Assembly: GCA_038124645.1 (NCBI GenBank)
Contig: JAYPCI010000022.1
Location: forward strand, 1-8,642
From: JAYPCI01 sp038124645
GTDB lineage: Bacteria > Pseudomonadota > Alphaproteobacteria > Pelagibacterales > Pelagibacteraceae
Direction: 5' to 3'
DNA: 8,642 bases
The position numbers and the translations under genes were made by a program. Of the stretch, positions 1 through 6,349 are shown in pieces (position 1 is the stretch's first letter; every line of letters begins with the position of its first letter). Under the pieces are notes generated by a model. It worked only from the letters and a program-made list of their open reading frames with translations, was not told the origin of the DNA and made no database searches.

Positions 1-602
1 CCACATAAAACAGTTTGCTCACCAAATAAATCTGTTTCACATTCATCTTTAAAAGTTGTCTCGATAATTCCTGATTTGCCACCACCAATCGCTGCTGCGT
101 AGGACATGGCAAGTTCTCTTGCTTTACCGGTGCTATCTTTGTGGACCGCCATCAAACAAGGGACTCCCCCGCCTTTTTGATATTCACTTCTCACTAAATG
201 GCCAGGACCCTTAGGCGCTACCATAAACACATCTAAATCTTTTCTTGCTTCAATAAGTTTGTAATGAATGTTTAAACCGTGAGCAAAAGCTAAACTCGTG
301 CCCTCTTTCATTCTCTGCTCAACATGATTTTTATAAATAGTCGCTTGTAATTCATCAGGTGTTAAAATCATCACCACATCCGCCCAAGCAGCAGCATCTG
401 ATAAATTCATAACTTTTAAACCAGCACTTTCTGCTTTTTTGGCGCTGGGAGAACCGTCTCGTAAAGCCACAACCACTTCTTTAACACCACTGTCTTTTAA
501 ATTAAGCGCGTGGGCATGACCTTGGCTACCATAGCCAAAGATAGCTACTTTTTTCTCTTTGATTAAATTAACGTTAGCATCTTTTTCATAATACATTTTC
601 AT
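1..602 (-). CDS. ilvC: Ketol-acid reductoisomerase, class I, 5' part (runs off left edge)
   Basis: IlvC converts acetolactate (or acetohydroxybutyrate) to the dihydroxy acid by a Mg-dependent alkyl shift followed by NADPH reduction, the second common step of branched-chain amino acid synthesis in the cytoplasm. The first 200 codons are present. They begin MKMYYEKD at an ATG preceded by AGGAG. The Rossmann dinucleotide loop GYGSQGHA is at residues 23-30, and the conserved APKGPGH stretch is at 129-135. The start of the metal-binding knotted domain, TDLFGEQ, is at 190-196, where D191 and E195 match the two acidic metal ligands of short class I enzymes. About 140 residues should lie beyond the left edge, judging by the usual class I length of about 340. 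A second in-frame ATG two codons downstream is possible, but it is further from the ribosome site. The gene is last in the ilvB-ilvN-ilvC order, 10 bases after ilvN. Confidence 0.97.
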   Translation of the reverse strand, partial: MKMYYEKDANVNLIKEKKVAIFGYGSQGHAHALNLKDSGVKEVVVALRDGSPSAKKAESAGLKVMNLSDAAAWADVVMILTPDELQATIYKNHVEQRMKEGTSLAFAHGLNIHYKLIEARKDLDVFMVAPKGPGHLVRSEYQKGGGVPCLMAVHKDSTGKARELAMSYAAAIGGGKSGIIETTFKDECETDLFGEQTVLC

Positions 603-609
603 ATCAAAA

Positions 610-614
610 CTCCT
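610..614 (-). promoter_or_regulatory. Ribosome binding site of ilvC overlapping the ilvN stop
   Basis: The minus strand reads TAGGAG: the TAG stop of ilvN (615-613) shares its last bases with the AGGAG site (614-610). Seven bases then separate the site from the ilvC ATG at 602. This placement fixes the ilvC start and implies that a ribosome finishing ilvN sits on the ilvC initiation site, so translation of the two is probably coupled. Confidence 0.75.
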
Positions 615-1161
615 ATTTAAAAACCTCTGGACCTCTTGTCATAGCAACCGCACCTGTTCTTGATACACTGATCAGTCCCAATGACTTTAAGCCTTTTATT
701 AAATTATCAACTTCTCTTCTTAAAGCAGTAACTTGTAGAACACAAGACTTCTTAGATTTATCTAATACAACTAAATTATATTTTTTACATAGTTTTTTGG
801 CTTTTTCTAATTTTTTTGTTGAGGTGACGATTTTAAATAATGCTAATTCTCTAAAGAGGATATCAGGGTTGTTTCTTTGAAAGTCTGCTACTTTACGTAC
901 GGGCACTAATTTTTTTAACTGTAATTTTATTTGTTCAATCACCTCGGGCGTTCCTTCGGTGACAATCGTCATTCTGGAAATATGTTTTGCTTTATCAACT
1001 TCAGCAACTGCCAGGGACTCGATGTTGTAACCTCTGCCTGAAAACAGGCCAGCTATTCTAGCTAAAACCCCAGCTTCGTTATCGACCCACACCACAATAA
1101 TATGATGTTCGTTTTTGCCAAACTTGCCTGGTTCGCTGTATGCTGATTTAGCTTTAGCCAT
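613..1161 (-). CDS. ilvN: Acetolactate synthase, small regulatory subunit
   Basis: This is the regulatory subunit of acetohydroxyacid synthase. It activates the large subunit and carries the site for feedback inhibition, classically by valine. The 182 residues are typical of the IlvH/IlvN long form. After a short polar N-terminus, an ACT domain spans about residues 19-93, with the family signature NEAGVLARIAGLFSGRGYNI at 28-47. A C-terminal small-subunit domain follows at about 100-176 and includes the conserved RELALFK (104-110) and RTGAVAMTRG (168-177). The ATG at 1161 is used because it overlaps the ilvB stop as TAATG and because the encoded N-terminus is the usual distance from the ACT domain. 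No good Shine-Dalgarno sequence precedes it, so initiation probably depends on ribosomes arriving from ilvB. The symbol could equally be written ilvH. Confidence 0.97.
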   Translation of the reverse strand: MAKAKSAYSEPGKFGKNEHHIIVVWVDNEAGVLARIAGLFSGRGYNIESLAVAEVDKAKHISRMTIVTEGTPEVIEQIKLQLKKLVPVRKVADFQRNNPDILFRELALFKIVTSTKKLEKAKKLCKKYNLVVLDKSKKSCVLQVTALRREVDNLIKGLKSLGLISVSRTGAVAMTRGPEVFK

Positions 1162-2918
1162 TAAACTAGGATTTTCCCTTCATCCGAAATAGTTTCCTCT
1201 TCTTCAGGTCCTAAAATCATTTGGTTATGAGGTTTACCTGATGGGATCATCGGAAAACAATTTTCTTTTTTATCAACTACGCAATCAAAAATAACTGGTT
1301 TATCCGTTGCTAACATTTCTTTAATTTTTTCATCTAATTCATCTGGTGTTTTTGCTCGAATACCCACGCAACCATAAGCTTCAGCTAATTTTACAAAGTC
1401 TGGTAAAGCGGCAGTGTAACTCTCTGCATAATTTTTTTCATGCAATAATTCTTGCCATTGTCTTACCATGCCCATGTATTCATTATTTAAAATAAATATT
1501 TTAATTGGTAGCCGATATTGCACAGCAGTTGACATTTCTTGCATGGTCATTAACACTGAGGCTTCACCTGCAATATCAATAACTAATTTGCCTGGATTGG
1601 CTAATTGCACACCAACAGCAGCTGGTAAACCGTAACCCATGGTGCCTAATCCACCTGAAGTCATCCAACGATTGGGTTTATTAAATTTATAATGTTGTGC
1701 TGCCCACATCTGGTGTTGACCAACTTCGGTGGTGATAAATGTGTCTTGGTTTTTTGTTAATTCATATAAACGCTGTACAGCATACTGAGGTTTAATAATA
1801 GAATTGCTATTTTTAAAACCGAGAGAATTTTTTTTCCTCCATTTTTCAATCTGTTGCCACCAAGAGTTAAGTCGATCCCCATCGCTCAAATTTAAATAAT
1901 TATGATTTTTATTTAATTTTTCTTTAAATATTTTTAAGAATTCCAAAACATCGCTTACAATTGCTAAATCTGTTTTAACAATTTTTCCAAGTGAAGATGG
2001 ATCAATATCAATATGTACTTTTTTTGAACGAGGTGAAAACTCATCGACTTTACCTGTAATTCGATCATCAAATCTTGCCCCAATGTTGATCATTAAATCA
2101 CAATCATGCATTGCATTATTAGCTTCATAAGTTCCGTGCATCCCTAACATGCCGAGAAATTGTTTATCATCACCAGGGAAGGCACCTAAACCTTGCAGGG
2201 TTGAAGTAATTGGAAACCCGCTTGTTTGAACTACTTCGCGTAAAATTTTACTAGCTTCCGGTCCAGAATTTATTACACCTCCACCCGTATAAAAAATTGG
2301 TTTTTTAGATTTTTTTATTAACTCGATTAACTGATCAACAAGTTTAGTATTTGTCTTTGCTTTTTTAACTGCACCATTAGTAAATAAATTTTTATAAAAT
2401 TTATATTCAGCTTTTTTAAATTGAACATCCTTAGGTATATCAACTAAAACAGGTCCTGGTCGACCAGTTGTTGCAACTTCAAATGCTTTGTGTAAAGTTT
2501 TAGCTAAATCATTTACATCTTTTACCAACCAGTTATGTTTGGTACACGGTCGGGTAATTCCAGTTGTATCACATTCTTGAAAAGCGTCAGTACCGATTAA
2601 GTGGGTTGGTACTTGTCCTGAAATACAAACCAGAGGAATTGAATCCATATACGCATCCGTTAATGCGGTCACAACATTTGTTGCGCCTGGTCCAGAGGTA
2701 ACTAAAACAACACCGGGTTTTCCTGATGACCTGGCATACCCTTCTGCTGCATGTCCAGCACCTTGTTCATGTCTAACTAAAATATGTTTGATCGAAGCAT
2801 GATTTTTTAATTCATCGTAAATTGGTAGCACAGCACCACCTGGATAACCGAAAACATGTTCCACTTTTCGGTCTTCAAGTACTTTAAAAACGATCTCTGC
2901 TCCAGTAAATTTTGGCAT
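1161..2918 (-). CDS. ilvB: Acetolactate synthase, large catalytic subunit
   Basis: This is the thiamine-diphosphate and FAD-dependent catalytic subunit. It condenses two pyruvates to acetolactate, or pyruvate with 2-oxobutyrate, as the first common step of valine, leucine and isoleucine synthesis. At 585 residues it has full family length. The N-terminal pyrimidine-binding domain (about 1-165) holds the catalytic glutamate E51 in RHEQGAGHAAEGYAR and the SGPGATN loop at 75-81. The central domain (about 190-335) contains the conserved stretch NIGARFDDR (278-286). The C-terminal pyrophosphate-binding domain includes EVGQHQMW (398-405), GLGTMGYGLPAA (423-434) and a thiamine motif from 451 to NN at 478-479. 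That motif begins GEAS where the canonical form is GDGS, so glutamate occupies the usual aspartate metal-ligand position (see findings). The gene ends in TAATG, overlapping ilvN. It starts 30 bases after miaA, too close for a peptide-type attenuator between them. The symbol ilvI is equally usable. Confidence 0.97.
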   Translation of the reverse strand: MPKFTGAEIVFKVLEDRKVEHVFGYPGGAVLPIYDELKNHASIKHILVRHEQGAGHAAEGYARSSGKPGVVLVTSGPGATNVVTALTDAYMDSIPLVCISGQVPTHLIGTDAFQECDTTGITRPCTKHNWLVKDVNDLAKTLHKAFEVATTGRPGPVLVDIPKDVQFKKAEYKFYKNLFTNGAVKKAKTNTKLVDQLIELIKKSKKPIFYTGGGVINSGPEASKILREVVQTSGFPITSTLQGLGAFPGDDKQFLGMLGMHGTYEANNAMHDCDLMINIGARFDDRITGKVDEFSPRSKKVHIDIDPSSLGKIVKTDLAIVSDVLEFLKIFKEKLNKNHNYLNLSDGDRLNSWWQQIEKWRKKNSLGFKNSNSIIKPQYAVQRLYELTKNQDTFITTEVGQHQMWAAQHYKFNKPNRWMTSGGLGTMGYGLPAAVGVQLANPGKLVIDIAGEASVLMTMQEMSTAVQYRLPIKIFILNNEYMGMVRQWQELLHEKNYAESYTAALPDFVKLAEAYGCVGIRAKTPDELDEKIKEMLATDKPVIFDCVVDKKENCFPMIPSGKPHNQMILGPEEEETISDEGKILV

Positions 2919-2948
2919 AAAGACAATCTACTGGAGAATTAATTATCG

Positions 2949-3863
2949 TCAAGTTTTTGATAGGAAAGAAAGAACTTTTTTCAATAAATCATTATATTTT
3001 GTATCTTTAAAAGTCTTCCAATTTTTCATCTGCCCCCGCTGCCAGGTATATTGCCGTTTAGCATACTGTCTAGTTCTAATTAAAACTCTCTCCTGTAAAT
3101 CAGATAGTGAGATTTTATCTTGTAAATACAAACCTATTTCATAAATGCCGATGATATTATTGGCACTAACGAACGTGGCGGTATCAATAAATTTTTTTCT
3201 ATAATCTTTAACTTCTTTTAAGGCACCTTTTTTTAACATCACATCAAACCTTTTTTTTATAACTTCTTCTAAATACTGTTTTGGAGGGATGATACAAACT
3301 TTAATAAATTCAGATTTTTTAAAATACTTTTTATTTTTTTTCTGCTGCCATTCATGAAGTGTTAAGCCTGTGTGCTCAAACACATTAATGGCTCTATAAA
3401 CCCTTTGTAAGTCATTGGTGTTAACGCCAGCAAAAATACCAGGATGTTTATTATGATAATGTTTCGTTAACATATATTTTCCCCAGGGATTTATTTTTGC
3501 TTTATATAATTTGGGTACATCAGGTATCTCAACTAGCCCTTCAGTTAAAGCTCTAAAGTACAAACCGGTACCGCCGACAACTAAAGCAGTTTTACCCTTT
3601 TTATTTATTGCTTTAATCTTTTGCGAAACTAATTTGTACCAAGTACCGACTGAAAAATTATCTTTTGCGGAAACAAAACCATAAAAATGATGCTTAATAG
3701 AACTTTTGCCTGGTCTTGCGGATAAGACTTTAATTTCTTTATAAATCTGCATGCTATCAGCATTAATAATCTCGCAGTTATATTTTTTAGCAATATCAAT
3801 AGCTAATCTTGATTTACCAGAGGCTGTCGGTCCGAATAAAAGAATTATTTTTTTCTTAGGCAA
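2949..3863 (-). CDS. miaA: tRNA dimethylallyltransferase (TTG start)
   Basis: MiaA transfers a dimethylallyl group to N6 of A37 in tRNAs that read codons beginning with U, the first step towards ms2i6A. The 304 residues match the usual length. The P-loop GPTASGKS is at 11-18 and NADSMQIY at 34-41, where D36 is the expected catalytic aspartate. VGGTGLYFRAL follows at 96-106, DLQRVYRAINVFE at 151-163, RFDVMLKKGALKEV at 205-218, and the C-terminal RQYAKRQYTWQR at 265-276. The start is a TTG at 3863. An in-frame TAG lies at 3872-3870, so no upstream ATG is possible, and the next downstream options would remove the P-loop. The TTG follows the degP stop after a single base, with no clear Shine-Dalgarno sequence, so expression is probably low and coupled to degP. 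The product is complete, with no sign of decay. Confidence 0.96.
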   Translation of the reverse strand: MPKKKIILLFGPTASGKSRLAIDIAKKYNCEIINADSMQIYKEIKVLSARPGKSSIKHHFYGFVSAKDNFSVGTWYKLVSQKIKAINKKGKTALVVGGTGLYFRALTEGLVEIPDVPKLYKAKINPWGKYMLTKHYHNKHPGIFAGVNTNDLQRVYRAINVFEHTGLTLHEWQQKKNKKYFKKSEFIKVCIIPPKQYLEEVIKKRFDVMLKKGALKEVKDYRKKFIDTATFVSANNIIGIYEIGLYLQDKISLSDLQERVLIRTRQYAKRQYTWQRGQMKNWKTFKDTKYNDLLKKVLSFLSKT

Positions 3864-3864
3864 G

Positions 3865-5280
3865 TTAATCTAGTTTAATTCCCAGATATCTTCTTTGATT
3901 AATGTTAACTAAAACGAGTAATAAGTTCTCACCTGATTTAGCATCTGCAATAATTTTATTGAATTGTTCAGGAGAAGAAACTTTTTTCTTTTGCACTTCA
4001 ACAATAACATCACCCACATTAGCTTTTCCTGCTAAAACACTATCAGGACTAATTCCAGTGATCACTACTCCCTGAGTTTTTTTATCTAATTGTTTGCTTT
4101 CTATATCATTATCATCAATCGTTCTCACAGAGATTTTTAGTTTCTCAATATCAAAATCATCAGCATTTGTTCTTAACGTTTTACCAGTCTCATCTTTAAA
4201 ATCTTGCGAAGACTCCAGTCTACCAAGAATAATTGTTTTATCGATAGATTTTTTATTTCTCCAAATTTTCAGTGGAACTTTTTTTCCGACTTCAGTTGAC
4301 GCAACTAATTTTGGTAACGTTCGCATCGTGTCTACCTTTTTGCCATCAAATTCTAAAATAATATCACCTGCTTGGAGTCCCGCTTTATCTGCTGGTCCAC
4401 CATCAGATACACTGGCAATTAGTGCTCCTTGCGGTTTATCTAATTTTTCGATCTCAGCTATTTCTTTTGAAACTTCTTGAATTCTAACACCAATCCAACC
4501 TCTTTTTGTTTCACCATACTTAATCAGTTGATCAATAACATTGCTTGCCGCGTTAGACGGAATAGCAAAACCAATTCCTACAGATCCATTTTGTCCTGGG
4601 GCAATGATTGCTGTATTAATGCCAACAACTTCACCATTAAGATTAAATAATGGTCCACCTGAGTTTCCTTGGTTAATCGATGCATCCGTTTGAATAAAAT
4701 CATCGTAACGTGTCATACCAATATCTCTATTCCTTGCCGAAATAATTCCAGAAGTGACTGTGCCACCTAAACCAAAAGGATTACCAATAGCCACTACCCA
4801 GTCACCTACTCGCGCTTTATCCGAGTCACCAAAACCCACGGGTATAAACTTATCTTTGGTTTCAATAATTTCTAAAACTGCAAGGTCCGCGTAGGGATCG
4901 GCACCGATGATTTTAGCTTTATATTCCTTATCGTTAACTCGAACCAATATATCTTCTGCGTCATTGATTACGTGATTATTGGTTACCACAATTCCCTTGG
5001 CATCTATAATAAAACCTGAACCGAGTGATGAAGCTTTTCGCTCAGTCGGTCGGTTAAATTCTCTAAACATATCTTCAAAAGGTGATCCTGGGGGGAATTG
5101 AAAAGGAAAAGGATTTGCTGTTGTTTTAATAGTTTGTGTTGTTGAAATATTCACCACCGAAGGCATTAATTTTTCAGCAAGATCCGCAAAAGACTCGGGT
5201 GCTGATCGTGCAAATAAATTATTACCTGAGATGATTAATAATATTGGAAGAATTAATACTAATTTACTTAATTTTTTCAT
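3865..5280 (-). CDS. degP: Periplasmic Do/DegP-type serine protease with two PDZ domains
   Basis: This is an HtrA-family ATP-independent protease and chaperone that degrades or holds misfolded envelope proteins. The 471-residue product starts with a signal peptide: a lysine-containing n-region, a hydrophobic core and a likely cut after residue 24 (NLFA|RS). Next comes an LA-loop-like stretch rich in Pro and Phe at about 55-75. The trypsin-like domain has its triad in TNNHV (H103), YADLAV (D132) and QGNSGGPL (S207). PDZ1 covers about 258-355 and PDZ2 about 380-470. An in-frame ATG at 5298 would add six residues (MVNQRL). The start at 5280 is preferred because it forms TAATG with the upstream stop, follows AGAGG directly, and gives a standard signal peptide. 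The upstream ATG has its own weak AGGA site 11 bases away, so the start remains uncertain. The gene sits downstream of hflK-hflC-DUF2065, as in many alphaproteobacteria. The symbol could also be htrA or mucD. Confidence 0.95.
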   Translation of the reverse strand: MKKLSKLVLILPILLIISGNNLFARSAPESFADLAEKLMPSVVNISTTQTIKTTANPFPFQFPPGSPFEDMFREFNRPTERKASSLGSGFIIDAKGIVVTNNHVINDAEDILVRVNDKEYKAKIIGADPYADLAVLEIIETKDKFIPVGFGDSDKARVGDWVVAIGNPFGLGGTVTSGIISARNRDIGMTRYDDFIQTDASINQGNSGGPLFNLNGEVVGINTAIIAPGQNGSVGIGFAIPSNAASNVIDQLIKYGETKRGWIGVRIQEVSKEIAEIEKLDKPQGALIASVSDGGPADKAGLQAGDIILEFDGKKVDTMRTLPKLVASTEVGKKVPLKIWRNKKSIDKTIILGRLESSQDFKDETGKTLRTNADDFDIEKLKISVRTIDDNDIESKQLDKKTQGVVITGISPDSVLAGKANVGDVIVEVQKKKVSSPEQFNKIIADAKSGENLLLVLVNINQRRYLGIKLD

Positions 5281-5465
5281 TAACCTCTGATTAACCATAT
5301 AATTATAAATCCTATAATTACAAAAATTATTCCACCCACTCTTAATTTGTTTTCAGGAATAACTTCAATATAACGTAAAATATTTTTTATTCGTGACGGA
5401 ATAATGGCAAGAATTAAACCTTCAATAAAAAAAACTAATCCTATAGCCGTGATCAGATCATCCAT
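5280..5465 (-). CDS. DUF2065 (YjeT-like) small inner-membrane protein
   Basis: This is a 61-residue protein with two predicted membrane helices, at about residues 4-22 and 43-59, joined by a short charged loop. The pattern of an IEGL motif in helix 1 (14-17), a proline just after it (P23), then PENKLRVGG (37-45) leading into helix 2, matches my memory of the DUF2065/YjeT family. Members are typically found right beside hflC, as in Escherichia coli yjeT. No biochemical function is established. Position suggests a role near the HflK-HflC-FtsH membrane complex, but that is inference. The ATG at 5465 lies eight bases after the hflC stop, with no strong ribosome site. Its stop overlaps the preferred degP start as TAATG. 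Real gene status rests on the family pattern, the conserved neighbourhood and the tight packing. Confidence 0.88.
   Translation of the reverse strand: MDDLITAIGLVFFIEGLILAIIPSRIKNILRYIEVIPENKLRVGGIIFVIIGFIIIWLIRG
5284..5288 (-). promoter_or_regulatory. Shine-Dalgarno-like AGAGG for degP
   Basis: AGAGG lies three bases before the ATG at 5280 and downstream of the alternative ATG at 5298. Its position favours the inner start, although three bases is shorter than the ideal spacing. It lies within the last codons of the DUF2065 gene, in keeping with translational coupling. Confidence 0.45.
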
Positions 5466-5473
5466 GGATGGTA

Positions 5474-6349
5474 TTAATTGCCAGATTTTATAGCGCCTGT
5501 TTTGCCAAAGAATTTAAAGAAGTCACTGTCTGGTGATAAGATCAGCGACGTTTCGCCGCCGATTAAAGCTTTCTCATAAGATTGCATCGCCCGGTAGAAG
5601 CCAAAAAACTGCGGGTCTTTCCCAAAGGCATCGGCAAAAATTTTATTACGTCTACCGTCGCCTTCACCTTTTAAGATTTCAGATTGTTTTTTTGCATTTG
5701 CGAGAATCACGGTTACTTCTTTATCTGCAGTTGAAGTAATTTTTGCAGCAATCTCAGCTCCTTGTGCTCTAAATTCTTTTGCTTCTCTTTGTCGTTCAGT
5801 TTGCATTCGTTTGTAAATTGCTTCACTGTTCGCTTGGGGTAAGTCTGCCCGTTTAATTCTAACATCGACAATTTCTATACCAAAATTTTTAGCTTCATTG
5901 TTTACTCCTCTTTGAATATCCGCCATTTGGTTAGCTCGATCCACTGATAACAATGTTGCAAGTTCTTGAGTACCTAATACACTTCTAATTCTTGAGTTGA
6001 TAATGGTCGACAATCTTGATCTTGCTACTTGTTCATTACCTACTGAAATATAAAATTTTAAGGGATCAATAATTTTAAATCTTGTAAAGGCATCAACAAT
6101 TAATCTTTTTTGATCCGCAGCAATAACTTCCTCTTGGGGGTTGTCTAAGTTTAGAACTCTTTTATCTAAATAAGCCACGTTTTGAATGAATGGCAGTTTA
6201 AATTTTAAACCTGAATTAGTGATAATTCTTTTAGGATCACCAAATTGTAAAACGATTGCTTGATTGGTTTCCTGAACAATAAAGACGGATTGAAAAGCAC
6301 CAACTACTAAAACAATAAGTAAAGGAATTAAAAATTTAGTTGCTCTCAT
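5474..6349 (-). CDS. hflC: HflC, SPFH-domain partner of the FtsH protease
   Basis: HflC pairs with HflK to form a large membrane cage around the FtsH protease that modulates its access to membrane substrates. The 291-residue protein has one N-terminal membrane anchor (about 5-22), with most of the chain expected on the periplasmic side. The SPFH/band-7 domain follows: VQETNQAIVLQFGDP (25-39), GLKFKLPFIQNV (47-58) and the RIKRADLP segment (164-171). A charged, alanine- and glutamate-rich helical region (about 175-235) ends with ILKGEGDGRRNKIFADAFG (225-243), typical of HflC. The C-terminus is short and carries no extra domain. The start ATG at 6349 overlaps the hflK stop (TAATG) and has a strong AAGGAG site seven bases upstream. 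Equimolar synthesis with HflK is plausible from this coupling. Confidence 0.96.
   Translation of the reverse strand: MRATKFLIPLLIVLVVGAFQSVFIVQETNQAIVLQFGDPKRIITNSGLKFKLPFIQNVAYLDKRVLNLDNPQEEVIAADQKRLIVDAFTRFKIIDPLKFYISVGNEQVARSRLSTIINSRIRSVLGTQELATLLSVDRANQMADIQRGVNNEAKNFGIEIVDVRIKRADLPQANSEAIYKRMQTERQREAKEFRAQGAEIAAKITSTADKEVTVILANAKKQSEILKGEGDGRRNKIFADAFGKDPQFFGFYRAMQSYEKALIGGETSLILSPDSDFFKFFGKTGAIKSGN

Noticed and set aside
1828..1840. GGAGG followed by eight A in ilvB, resembling a programmed frameshift site
   Set aside because: The reading frame continues through a full-length conserved IlvB, the Shine-Dalgarno-like bases touch the A-run without the usual spacing, and no alternative product makes sense. 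Runs of A are frequent in these lysine-rich AT-rich genes.
3251..3258. Run of eight A (coding strand) in miaA as a possible slippage or frameshift site
   Set aside because: The frame is intact on both sides and the flanking motif RFDVMLKKGALKEV is conserved, so there is no evidence of frameshift.
4094..4480. 128-codon open frame on the plus strand opposite degP
   Set aside because: It lies wholly antisense to well-supported PDZ-domain coding sequence, has no family resemblance and shows a serine/isoleucine-rich shadow composition.
5533..5739. 68-codon open frame on the plus strand opposite hflC
   Set aside because: It is antisense to the conserved HflC C-terminal region, its Arg/Leu-rich composition is typical of a shadow frame, and it has no ribosome site context or neighbours on that strand.
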